Assembly: GCA_003141525.1 (NCBI GenBank)
Contig: PLML01000159.1
Location: forward strand, 1-43,110
Source: Bacteroidales bacterium
Lineage (GTDB): Bacteria; Bacteroidota; Bacteroidia; Bacteroidales; VadinHA17
Reading direction: 5' to 3'
DNA: 43,110 nucleotides
The stretch's first letter is position 1; every line of letters starts with the position of its first letter. Shown piece by piece: positions 1-9,559 of the stretch. Under the pieces are notes generated by a model that had not been told where the DNA came from, did no database searches, and worked only from the letters and a program-made list of their open reading frames with translations. Made by a program: the position numbers and the translations under genes.

Positions 1-87
1 CTAATTTTGGGGAGTATTATAACGTTAATCTTAAAATACTTAAATTAAATGAATCATATTAAAAGGTTTGTGCTTATTTATGTTGGT

Positions 88-2004
88 TTAAGTTGTTTCA
101 GAAATATCCAGGACAGCCAGCAGGGGAAGGTAATTATCGACCAGGAAGCCTTCATAGCCCCAGCATTCGCCACTCCATGTTTTCCAATCTTTAGTCATCT
201 CACTTCCAGGGCAGTTTCCCTCGAATTCGCCTTTCGAATAACTTTCGAGCATTGGAAATAATATTGCTTCTGCTTCTTCGCACATATCTATTTTAAATAA
301 AGCATGAAGTGTAAAATATGCATAACAGCCCGTGGCGCCTCCATTCTCATATATTTGGAAACCGTCCGAACCATCTTCTTTAGCCCCATATCCCCACCGA
401 TGATCTCTATCCGTGTAATCTTCTCTTCTAATAGGTATAAGATTTCCGGGAAGTCCCAGTCTAAAGTCTGTGAACCCAACCTCCTTCATTTTATTCAACA
501 ACACATTCATCACGCGTTTGGCTTTTTCTTCGTCAATTAACCCATAACAAATTGCCATACTGTTCACGAAAGTGAAATAATAATCGTGCAGTTTGCCGTC
601 TTCGCTTTTCCAACCTGCTAATACACCGGTTTCAGGATTATAGAACCTATCGTAATAGTTACTTTTGAGTTTTGAGGCAAAAGAATCAAAGTATTTGCTA
701 TCGCCTGTGTTATTTATACTTGTAGCTACTTCAGAAAGTAACGTGCATGCCCTATATGCAAGGGCATTTGAATAAGCGTCATCATGCCCGAACCCGATAG
801 TGTCCCACCAATTGGATGGTCTCTTAAACTCTTTATCATCTCTGGCGTTCCAGGTATTTGCATTCCCAGAGTACCCGTACTCAATAATTCCATCATCATT
901 TTTATCGGTTCCGATCATTGCACTTGCCCATTCTTTAATTCGGGCATAATTTTTTGTCGCCCAATTGTGGTCTTTGGTTTGAAGAATGTAGTAACACGCT
1001 GAGATAATCAATGAAGGCATACTATCAGATGAGGTGAATTTGCTTGCCCAACCATAGTTTTCAGCATATCCTACCTGTCCATAGCCCTTCATCCCTTCTA
1101 TGTACCTATCCAGCGTATTTCTCACTAAATCCATAGCTGTAAGACCTTCCACCAATTCAGGGGTATACCTGGCCATTTCGCTATACAAATAAAGGGTAAA
1201 TGTGCAGGCGTCGCTGGAACTGTTATTGGCCAGTGCTCTTATGCGTGGGTTCAATTGAAAAATATTAATGAAATTCTTCCTGAACCCGTCAAAACGTGGA
1301 TCATTTTTTATTATAACTATCTCAGGACAAATAGCAACAGATTCAAATGTATAGCTTATATCAGGATGTTGAGCATCTGCTGCCGGTAAAGCAATTTTTA
1401 CATATTGCTGTTCATATTCCCCTTTTGCATCAGGAGATATCGAATTTTCTAAATTTCTACAGGCATCATAAAACATTGTAATCGAGGGGTTGCTACAGTA
1501 TACCCTAAAAGTTCCCATACCAGGAAAATGTAACACACAGGGAAATTGTATTTGCTTATTTACAGCCATTGTGCCTAATACTGTACAATGGTTTAACTTT
1601 TGAGAAAATACAACATTTAAAGGCTCTGGACGTTCTCCTTCTTTCCATTGTGTTTGTATTAATATTTCTTTATCCTTGCCTTTTATTTTCCAAACCGGTA
1701 TAGAATTTTTGGCAGCATTCTTATAATATGAAATACTATTCCCATTTATCTTGCTGATATACTTAACATTACTTCTATTTGCGTTTTCTAACAAGGGATT
1801 TACTTTAAATTGGGACTGGCCTAAACTATCTGTTGAAATATATGTCAACTGCGGCTTTTCCGGTGATAGTTGTATTTTTATGAACTTAGATTCATATACA
1901 AAATCTTTATTGCCGCCCGTGGCTAATACATTATCAATATTGCCAACTACCAAAGCAATACCTGCAAAAGAAGATTGTTTTAAAAATGTACGTCGTGAAC
2001 TCAT
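88..2004 (-). CDS. Tat-signal secreted protein, six-hairpin (alpha/alpha barrel) glycosidase-like
   Basis: 638-aa ORF; N-terminus MSSRRTFLKQSSFAGIALVVG is a twin-arginine signal; motifs such as YAENYGWASKFTSSDSMPSLIISACYY and NGGATGCYAYFTLHALF resemble six-hairpin glycosidases. Exact family not assigned. Confidence 0.7.
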   Translation of the reverse strand: MSSRRTFLKQSSFAGIALVVGNIDNVLATGGNKDFVYESKFIKIQLSPEKPQLTYISTDSLGQSQFKVNPLLENANRSNVKYISKINGNSISYYKNAAKNSIPVWKIKGKDKEILIQTQWKEGERPEPLNVVFSQKLNHCTVLGTMAVNKQIQFPCVLHFPGMGTFRVYCSNPSITMFYDACRNLENSISPDAKGEYEQQYVKIALPAADAQHPDISYTFESVAICPEIVIIKNDPRFDGFRKNFINIFQLNPRIRALANNSSSDACTFTLYLYSEMARYTPELVEGLTAMDLVRNTLDRYIEGMKGYGQVGYAENYGWASKFTSSDSMPSLIISACYYILQTKDHNWATKNYARIKEWASAMIGTDKNDDGIIEYGYSGNANTWNARDDKEFKRPSNWWDTIGFGHDDAYSNALAYRACTLLSEVATSINNTGDSKYFDSFASKLKSNYYDRFYNPETGVLAGWKSEDGKLHDYYFTFVNSMAICYGLIDEEKAKRVMNVLLNKMKEVGFTDFRLGLPGNLIPIRREDYTDRDHRWGYGAKEDGSDGFQIYENGGATGCYAYFTLHALFKIDMCEEAEAILFPMLESYSKGEFEGNCPGSEMTKDWKTWSGECWGYEGFLVDNYLPLLAVLDISETT

Positions 2005-2099
2005 AATGCTTTATTTTATTTATTATTTAAATCTATTTATTACCATCACCTTGGTGGTTAAATCATTTTCAAATTGACCAGACATTAAGTTATTCAACA

Positions 2100-4532
2100 T
2101 TATTTTGTGTTAATCACTATCGAAGCGGCAGGTAATCCTCCCGCTTTCACTGTTAATGTAATAATTCCATTTTGTGTTGTCGATTGAACAATTACCTGGC
2201 ATTTCCCATGAAATGCTTTCATTTTTGTCGTTTTAAACGGCGATTCTTCCGATTGGTTTGCATTGCTTGCTGCTAGTATTTGACCTTCTCCGGCAATTTC
2301 GAAAGTGATTAGGTTTTCAGCATTTGTAAGTATAAGTCCTTTTTTGTCGGTTACGGCGATATTTATTACAGCAATATCACGACCATCAGCTGTAATAGAA
2401 TTATCAACGGTTGTAACTTGAAGTTTAGCCGGTTCAGTGGTTGTTTCAAGTTGGTAGTTGCACACTTCCTTTCCTTTGTTTTTACCAACTACTTTAAGTA
2501 TTCCGGGTAAATATGGCACATCCCATTTTAGAATGTAATCGGGGAAATCTATCAACTGTTTTGTTCCAAACGATTTCCCATTCAGAAAAAGCTCTGCTTC
2601 TTCACAATTGGTATAACAATTCACTTTTTGAACCGATTGTGCAATCCAATTCCAGTTGGCTTCAACATTTGGCATATTCCATATATCCTGTAAGTTTGTT
2701 GCTTGCATATGTGGGTTGCCAACAGCCAGGTACACCATAGGTTTTTCTGCCCACAAACTTTGCCTGAAAAAATACTCGGGTTTTGGGTTCAGGTTGATAT
2801 CAACCAAGCCATTCGCCCAACCATGATTTGGAAAAGCTTCGGCTTCACCCAAGTAGTCAATTCCAACCCACATAAATTGCCCTACGGTATAATTGTTATC
2901 GCGAACTGCAAGCCAATTACCTAATGAATTATCGAAGGTTTCGGTACCCAAAATCATCCGGTTTGGGTGCGTTTTATGGTAGTTCTCATAATATTTTTCG
3001 TGATTTTTCTGGTCAACATAGTTAAAACCTGTAACATCAACCAAATCGGTAAAATTATCGTTCAATTTTAGTCGTATATTTCCTTCCAATGCTAATGTGT
3101 TAGGTCTTGTTGGGTCTTCTTCCTGACTGATTCTGATTAGCTTTATCAACTTGTTGACGGCATCATCGGTATGAGAATATTGTTCAGGAATTTCGTTTCC
3201 AAGACTCCACATAAAAACGCTAGGGTGGTTCCTGTCTCTTCTGATAAAATTACGCAAATCGGTTTCGCACCATTGATCGAAATATTTGTTGTACCCATAT
3301 TCAACCTTACCACGTGAACTTTCGCTGAAGGTGCGTTCCCAGTTTTCTGACCACTCATCGAATGCATCGTTTAAAACCATGAAGCCAAGACTATCACAAA
3401 CATCTAAAAATTCGGGCGAGTTAGCACAATGATTACGAATGCCGTTGCAGCCCATTTCTTTCAAAATCTGTAATTTACGAACCCAAATCTTTTTTGGAAT
3501 GACGCTGCCAAGTGGTCCTGCATCTTGATGAATACATACGCCTTTTACTTTCATAGGCTTATCATTTATCATAAAGCCTTTTATAGGATCAAAAGTAAAT
3601 TTTCGAATACCGAAAGAAGTAATGTAATCATCAAGAGCTTTAGAATCGGCTTCTAAAACAGAGTAAGCCTTGTAAAGGCGTGGCGTTGTAGTTGACCACA
3701 AATTCGGGTTTTTTATTTTGATTTCTTGTTTTACTTCGAGTTTGGTAAAATTTGGGATTGTAACTTCGGTGGTTGTTTGGCCAACAAAGTTATTTTGATC
3801 ATCGAATATTTTTGTAGTAAGCTTACATATCTTCGAAATGAATTTAAATTTTGATGTATCCATATCGAAAAAGAACCATTTTGTTTCAGGATACGCGCCT
3901 ACACGAATTCTTGTGGAAATGTTAATGGTAGCAGATTCGTTAGTTACCTCCGGAGTAGTTATGGTTGTACCCCATTGTTCGATATGCAACGGATCGGTTA
4001 TCGTAAGCCACACATGCCTGTATATGCCCGAGCCTGTGTACCACCTGCTTGCAGGTTGATTTGAATTATCTACCCTAACGGCAATTGTATTATTGCCTGG
4101 TTGGATAAAATCTGAAATGTCATAATAAAATGAATTAAAGCCATTTGGATATCTGCCAATGAAATGCTCATTAACCCAAACATCGCTATTCATGAATACA
4201 CCATCGAACTGAATGATAGCCTTTTTGTTTTTTATTGTTTCAGGAAGAGAAAGAATTTTCCTGTACCAGCCAATTCCTGTAGGCAAATAAGCTGTTGCCC
4301 CTCCGCCTGGATTGTTTTTGTTAAATTCACCTTCAATGCTCCAATCGTGTGGCAAATTCAGGGTTCGCCAGCTATTATCGTTATAGCTGATTTTGGAGCC
4401 ATCAATCACATCTCCTAAATAGAATTTCCATCCAAAATCTATATTTAATTTTTCTCTGTAATTTAGATTAATCTGTGCATTGAGCGACAATGAATAGATG
4501 AAAAGGATAAACAAAACTTTTTTCATAGACAT
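2100..4532 (-). CDS. GH2 family beta-galactosidase-like, secreted
   Basis: 810-aa ORF with signal peptide; NLPHDWSIEGEF, GIGWYRK, RDRNHPSVFMWSLGNEI (acid/base Glu) and MILGTETF (nucleophile Glu). Confidence 0.93.
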   Translation of the reverse strand: MSMKKVLFILFIYSLSLNAQINLNYREKLNIDFGWKFYLGDVIDGSKISYNDNSWRTLNLPHDWSIEGEFNKNNPGGGATAYLPTGIGWYRKILSLPETIKNKKAIIQFDGVFMNSDVWVNEHFIGRYPNGFNSFYYDISDFIQPGNNTIAVRVDNSNQPASRWYTGSGIYRHVWLTITDPLHIEQWGTTITTPEVTNESATINISTRIRVGAYPETKWFFFDMDTSKFKFISKICKLTTKIFDDQNNFVGQTTTEVTIPNFTKLEVKQEIKIKNPNLWSTTTPRLYKAYSVLEADSKALDDYITSFGIRKFTFDPIKGFMINDKPMKVKGVCIHQDAGPLGSVIPKKIWVRKLQILKEMGCNGIRNHCANSPEFLDVCDSLGFMVLNDAFDEWSENWERTFSESSRGKVEYGYNKYFDQWCETDLRNFIRRDRNHPSVFMWSLGNEIPEQYSHTDDAVNKLIKLIRISQEEDPTRPNTLALEGNIRLKLNDNFTDLVDVTGFNYVDQKNHEKYYENYHKTHPNRMILGTETFDNSLGNWLAVRDNNYTVGQFMWVGIDYLGEAEAFPNHGWANGLVDINLNPKPEYFFRQSLWAEKPMVYLAVGNPHMQATNLQDIWNMPNVEANWNWIAQSVQKVNCYTNCEEAELFLNGKSFGTKQLIDFPDYILKWDVPYLPGILKVVGKNKGKEVCNYQLETTTEPAKLQVTTVDNSITADGRDIAVINIAVTDKKGLILTNAENLITFEIAGEGQILAASNANQSEESPFKTTKMKAFHGKCQVIVQSTTQNGIITLTVKAGGLPAASIVINTK

Positions 4533-4566
4533 AGTTTTATTTTATATGTTGTTTTTCATTCATCAC

Positions 4567-4842
4567 TTATTTCGATTTATTCCCGTCACCATCTACAGCA
4601 ACAATCTTGTATTTAGCTTTTGGATTGTTGCCTTCGGAGACGTCGAAATAGAAAGAGCCAATGGCTACAAAATCAATTAGTTTATTATCCCGGTAAATTT
4701 CATCTCCGGCAACGATTCTGTCATCAACACTTGCTTCCCAATTGAGTTCAGTGCCTTTTTTCTCCCAATATTCAGAAGCTTTTACTGTAAGAACTTTCCC
4801 AAATAATTCCACTTCAAAAGTACATTCATAGCAGTTATTCAT
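4567..4842 (-). CDS. Small orphan fibronectin type III-like domain protein
   Basis: 91-aa ORF starting 6 nt after the upstream stop; LNWEASVDDRIVAGDEIYRDNKLI...YKIVAVDGDGNKSK matches the usual FN3 strand pattern (LxWxASxDxxxVxGYxIYRDG...YxVxAVDxxGNxS). No signal peptide. Confidence 0.65.
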   Translation of the reverse strand: MNNCYECTFEVELFGKVLTVKASEYWEKKGTELNWEASVDDRIVAGDEIYRDNKLIDFVAIGSFYFDVSEGNNPKAKYKIVAVDGDGNKSK

Positions 4843-4848
4843 ATTAGC

Positions 4849-6264
4849 TCAACTTATTTGTATTACCTCTATATTTAAAAGTGCCCCCAGCTTATGGATT
4901 TTCGATGCAATATGTCCGGTGCCTATTGCCAAATGGTGTGCGGGGCCGGCTTTACACCATTCGTTTACAAAATTACGGATGCCAATAGGGAATTTATAAC
5001 GACTATTTGTATTTCCTATTTCCAGAATCGGGCCCTGTATGGATTCTGCTTCTGCAACCAATAATTTAAGCTTACCGTCAAACGTTTGGACTACCGATAA
5101 AAGGGTTACTTTCCCGTTCTTCACTTTCATTTCTACCGATATTCCTTTTCCCGACTTACCATGATATTCACGTAACGGTTTTAAAACAGGTTTCCCTTCG
5201 GCAATGACTATATGCCCGGGGCCATCATGTCCAAGCAGTATTTCATCTTTTTCATAATCCATTAAATAAAACTCGGTAAACGATCCTCCCGCGCCAAAAG
5301 CATCTAAGATTTTCATAGCCTGTACATTTTTCACATCAGCTTCGCCCGCCACCGGAATATGTCTAGCAGTGAGCAACGAACTCCCGACAATAATTGAAGT
5401 GATAATATTTTCGTAATCATTTCCTGCCACCCCATCGTAATAATAAGCCATTGAGCCAAGATTGTACTTTGCAACCAGTTTGTCTAATGCAATTGCTGTA
5501 TGTGCAGCACGCCTAATTTCATCTGCCGGGCAATCGGACATTACATTAAATTGCTTATAAATTTCTGCTATTTTTAAAATTATTTCATCCTCTGAAACAG
5601 TATCACGTAACGCTTTTAATTCGCACATTTCCAACATTTGAATATGATTCCCGAAGAAAATGGATTGCTGTGTAAAATCTGAATACACATCTAACATTCC
5701 GCAGTAAAAATGTCCCAAAAACCCCATTCGGTTGATACGCATTATATCTTTCACCCTTGAGGCCGCTATCCATTCTGAAATTTCTTTCCAAGCCAATGGA
5801 TCATCCAAATAGCCGCTAATTTGAAAAAATTGTATCTGAGAACGGTTAAACACGTTGGCAATCTCCGGCACAGAACAAGCCTGGCAGTTGGCAAGCCATT
5901 CGCCTGTCATGGCCGTGCGGTCATTTAATGAATTAAACCATGTATAATCAATTGCTTTTGAAGGTTGCAGGTTCAGAACTATTACTGGAACTTTGGTATG
6001 CTGAACTACCGGTAAAACTGTTGATGATAAGGCATAGGTCGAAACATAAAGAAAAATTAAAGACACGTCTTCTTTTTTTAATTTCTCAGCAACTTCCCTT
6101 GCTTTCAGAGGATTGTCAACTAGGCCGGCATCGATTATTTCGCAACCGAACGATGACATTTTTTCATTGATTTGTGTTTGATAACCACATAATCGTTCAT
6201 AAAGGCCATTATACTGATGCCAATATGTTTCAAGACCAATTCCAAATAGACCAATTTTAAACAT
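4849..6264 (-). CDS. L-arabinose/L-fucose isomerase family protein
   Basis: 471-aa cytosolic ORF; GIGLETYWHQYNGLYERL..., LNLQPSKAIDY, GMLDVYSDFTQQS and GPAHHLAIGTGH resemble AraA-type isomerases. Confidence 0.8.
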   Translation of the reverse strand: MFKIGLFGIGLETYWHQYNGLYERLCGYQTQINEKMSSFGCEIIDAGLVDNPLKAREVAEKLKKEDVSLIFLYVSTYALSSTVLPVVQHTKVPVIVLNLQPSKAIDYTWFNSLNDRTAMTGEWLANCQACSVPEIANVFNRSQIQFFQISGYLDDPLAWKEISEWIAASRVKDIMRINRMGFLGHFYCGMLDVYSDFTQQSIFFGNHIQMLEMCELKALRDTVSEDEIILKIAEIYKQFNVMSDCPADEIRRAAHTAIALDKLVAKYNLGSMAYYYDGVAGNDYENIITSIIVGSSLLTARHIPVAGEADVKNVQAMKILDAFGAGGSFTEFYLMDYEKDEILLGHDGPGHIVIAEGKPVLKPLREYHGKSGKGISVEMKVKNGKVTLLSVVQTFDGKLKLLVAEAESIQGPILEIGNTNSRYKFPIGIRNFVNEWCKAGPAHHLAIGTGHIASKIHKLGALLNIEVIQIS

Positions 6265-6390
6265 TTGATTTAATTTTTATTAGGATATCTAATTATAGCC
6301 AATGATTTTCAAAAAATCTTAGAGCAACATTGATAAATGATTTCTCTATGTTGGTCAGTTAAAGTAATATAGCAATTTTATCCGTTATCA

Positions 6391-6424
6391 AAAAACTAGT
6401 TTTTAAGTCGTTGCACTTGTGCAA
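6391..6424. promoter_or_regulatory. Two adjacent palindromes upstream of the isomerase gene (candidate operator)
   Basis: AAAAACTAGTTTTT at 6391-6404 (perfect 14-bp palindrome) and TTGCAC-TT-GTGCAA at 6411-6424. Confidence 0.35.
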
Positions 6425-6465
6425 ATGATTCCGATTGCTTCATCCTAAGTAACACTTTTAAGGGA

Positions 6466-7356
6466 TCATTCAGTAACACCATCAGGTATTGAAGTAACAT
6501 TCGGATAGTACTTTATCCAGTCGTAAACCGTAACTGCATCCTGCCTGGGAGGATTACCACCCCAGTTGACATTTCCTGTCCAACTATTGATCATGATGTA
6601 GCCCGGATTACTAGCTACACCTGGGTCAATAAAACAATAAACAATTTGTCCATCAACAGTCCAGTCAAGACGATTTGGCTGCCATAGGAATCCATAGCGA
6701 TGGAATCCTGTGGAGGGATTAAAGGGAAGATTTTGATAATGAACTGCACTTCTTTCATCATCCAGATGATAATTCATTGTCACTTGTCCGCTGTCCTGAG
6801 AAGTAATCCACAAACCGTCAGTCAGGAACTCAAAGTCCCATTCTGCACTGCCATAATTTTGTCTCTTCCAGAAGAAAGAAGCACAAACACCTCTTTTGTT
6901 TACAGGATCCCCAACTTTGGTAACTTTCATCCTTACCTCGTAATAGCCATAACCATAGCATGGACATGACTTTCGTGTCTGTATTTCAGAACCAAGCATT
7001 GAGTTGGCCTTCGTTTTAAGGTACACGAACCCAGTGCTGCTTTCCCCACTGTATGTATCTGTGAAAGTAATGTTTGCCGGATCAAGTGTATCACGACCTG
7101 TTCCAACCCATATCCCGTTAATTGTCCAAAGACCGTCCTGTGAAGTATTGTTACTCCAGCCAGGAATAAAATCCTGAAACATCTCAGGTTTTACACTACC
7201 GCTTGTTTGAGCAGTGACTTTGGCCGTATCTGATACAGATCGAGTATTGTTTTTAGTATCCAATGTAATGGTTGCTGATAAGGGTAATGCAGTTAAGCAT
7301 ACCTGAGCAATAATGAGTACTGCAAGAAAACCCAACTTTTTAGTCATTTGTTTCAT
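6466..7356 (-). CDS. GH16 family secreted glycoside hydrolase
   Basis: 296-aa ORF with signal peptide; YGYGYYEVRMKV, catalytic EWDFEFL (ExDxE), FHRYGFLWQPNRLDWTVDGQIV. Confidence 0.9.
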   Translation of the reverse strand: MKQMTKKLGFLAVLIIAQVCLTALPLSATITLDTKNNTRSVSDTAKVTAQTSGSVKPEMFQDFIPGWSNNTSQDGLWTINGIWVGTGRDTLDPANITFTDTYSGESSTGFVYLKTKANSMLGSEIQTRKSCPCYGYGYYEVRMKVTKVGDPVNKRGVCASFFWKRQNYGSAEWDFEFLTDGLWITSQDSGQVTMNYHLDDERSAVHYQNLPFNPSTGFHRYGFLWQPNRLDWTVDGQIVYCFIDPGVASNPGYIMINSWTGNVNWGGNPPRQDAVTVYDWIKYYPNVTSIPDGVTE

Positions 7357-7360
7357 AATT

Positions 7361-9532
7361 TTATTCTTTTCTTATTCTCAATTTCCGCTTACTGGTTGTT
7401 GATTTTAGTTCATAATTTTCAGCATAAGTTGTTGCTTTTATAACGTACTCTCCTGGTTCTACAGGAAATTTGCAATCGATCAAATAGGTATCGGACATGA
7501 GTTCTGAAATTGCAAAAGGTTTTGAAGCCTGTTCGACGACCTCGCCATTAAATTTCTCTATCCTGAGTTCTAACTTCCCGCTTATTGGCCGATACTCATC
7601 GTTGGTAAGCATGATCGGGAACCGTCCGATTGTATCGCCAGGTACTTTAATATCGGCCATCCAAAAGTCGAGGTAAACCCCTAGTGGTTTAAATGCTTCC
7701 TTGATATAATTTTCGTAAATTGGGTTGAGTTTCAGCTTGGGTATGTCCTGGAACAGGTCGCAGGTAAACGCTTTCGGGTAATCACTGGTTAAATATGTAA
7801 AAAACATAACACCAGCATAATTTCGATAAGCACGGAAATACTCGGTTTCACCAGCAAGCAGGGAACCATATAAATCTTGTCTTTGCTGGTTTGTATAGCC
7901 GGGTGCTAAATGTTCATAGGTCTCTTTAGTTAAAACCGTTGGTGATCCGTCCCGATGGAGCCAGAGCCACGCGTACTCGTTTAAAATAGTAGCATGGGCC
8001 GAGGGATGGAAACAGTAATTACCTTTCCCTCCTGAATTGTGGACATAAACAGGCATTTGATATATTGAGAATTCTCCGGCTTTTTTATTGTCGTAGCTAA
8101 GGTAATTATGGTCCTCCTCAGGATCGTTTTCAGCGGCAGGCCGACTCCAGCCATTTTCCCACGGGCGGTTGGAAAGATCTAATGGGCGCATTTTATTAAT
8201 GATCGCTTCAAGTTTATCCCACCTGGTTTCATTTTGCATATCCCATATAACTACAGAAGGATGGTTCCAGTTGTCGTGTATCCATTCCCCTACCTGATTT
8301 TCTAATTCTGAAACTTTCCAATATTTGTATTCATCAACAGTCCATATAAAAAATTCGTTTTGAATAAGCAACCCTGTTTCGTCAGCAATATCGAGCCACT
8401 TATCGGGCACAGGCCCAATGGTAAACCTGAAACTATTCCAGTGCATTTCTTTCGGAATATCGTGAAGCAACCGCCTTACCCATTTTTCGTTCCAGGGATT
8501 GTCCTGACAAAGGCTATCTTCAAAAAACCGGTGCAGGCAAATATTCGATCCCCTGAGGAAAATTATTTTATTATTCAGGTATGCACACTTGGTTCTGGTA
8601 TCAAAATAAAATTCACGCATCCCAAACCGGCTCATGTAGTTATCGCCGCTGGTCGAAACATTCACAGTATAAAGAAAGGGATCATCTATACACCAAAGAT
8701 GCTCGTTGGGAACCTTAATAGCATAGTTTATAATTTGCGGTTCGTCCTTTTTAACATCAATCGTTGTTGTTCCGGAAGCAACTTCGTTTCCGCTTTTCCA
8801 TTCTGTTATTTTATAGGTCAGGGTAACCTTACCGTCTTCTTTATAATTAATTACTTTTGTCTGTATTATTACCGTCGAGTCATTAATATTGGGGGCAACC
8901 TGCAATGTTTCGATATAAGGATTTTCACATATAATAACTGAAACATCATCGTAAATACCTGGAGTCCATTTTCGTTTTTCCATATCTGTACCGAATGGCA
9001 CCCATACAGGCAAAGCTTTGGGATGAGCTCCTATGCGCACAACAATCTCATTTTTCCCCGGCTGCTTTACATATTTAGTAATATCAAAATATCCTGCGGT
9101 AAAACAGCCATAATGTTCGCCGGCTTTTTTCCCGTTAACCCATACCGCCGTGCCAAATTGTGCCTTATTTATTTTTAGTACAACTACTTCTTTTTTTTCT
9201 TTTAGAATAAGCTGTTTCCTGTACCAGAAAAAATTACGTTTTTGGCCAACCAATCCTATTTTGATAGTATCTAAGGATGGATCATTGTGTATGCCAACAA
9301 TGGGATGTTTGAGTACGGCTAAGGTGGTGAATTTATCCACATTGGGAAAATACGGCTTTGAAAGATTCGTAAGTCCTGGAACGAGTCCCGTATGAGTGTA
9401 TTTTTGGGGCAAGACATCGGGTTTGATACTTTCTTCAACCTCCCACGAACCATTTAATGAAATAACTGTACGTTGCGCAAAAGAAGGCAGAATCAAAAAA
9501 ATGAAAATAAAAACTCCAATAATTTTTTTCAT
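7361..9532 (-). CDS. GH2 family glycoside hydrolase, secreted
   Basis: 723-aa ORF with signal peptide; sugar-binding, Ig-like and TIM-barrel architecture; HPSVVIWDMQNETRWD (acid/base Glu) and HATILNEYAWLW (candidate nucleophile). Confidence 0.85.
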   Translation of the reverse strand: MKKIIGVFIFIFLILPSFAQRTVISLNGSWEVEESIKPDVLPQKYTHTGLVPGLTNLSKPYFPNVDKFTTLAVLKHPIVGIHNDPSLDTIKIGLVGQKRNFFWYRKQLILKEKKEVVVLKINKAQFGTAVWVNGKKAGEHYGCFTAGYFDITKYVKQPGKNEIVVRIGAHPKALPVWVPFGTDMEKRKWTPGIYDDVSVIICENPYIETLQVAPNINDSTVIIQTKVINYKEDGKVTLTYKITEWKSGNEVASGTTTIDVKKDEPQIINYAIKVPNEHLWCIDDPFLYTVNVSTSGDNYMSRFGMREFYFDTRTKCAYLNNKIIFLRGSNICLHRFFEDSLCQDNPWNEKWVRRLLHDIPKEMHWNSFRFTIGPVPDKWLDIADETGLLIQNEFFIWTVDEYKYWKVSELENQVGEWIHDNWNHPSVVIWDMQNETRWDKLEAIINKMRPLDLSNRPWENGWSRPAAENDPEEDHNYLSYDNKKAGEFSIYQMPVYVHNSGGKGNYCFHPSAHATILNEYAWLWLHRDGSPTVLTKETYEHLAPGYTNQQRQDLYGSLLAGETEYFRAYRNYAGVMFFTYLTSDYPKAFTCDLFQDIPKLKLNPIYENYIKEAFKPLGVYLDFWMADIKVPGDTIGRFPIMLTNDEYRPISGKLELRIEKFNGEVVEQASKPFAISELMSDTYLIDCKFPVEPGEYVIKATTYAENYELKSTTSKRKLRIRKE

Positions 9533-9559
9533 GTTAAATGTATTTTGACCGGGGGATAC

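Noticed and set aside
304-540. Short plus-strand ORFs antisense to the large GH genes (e.g. 304-540, 8360-8941, 18279-18659, 28122-28586, 33558-34040)
   Set aside because: They overlap strongly supported minus-strand genes and their translations show no recognisable domains; typical shadow ORFs.
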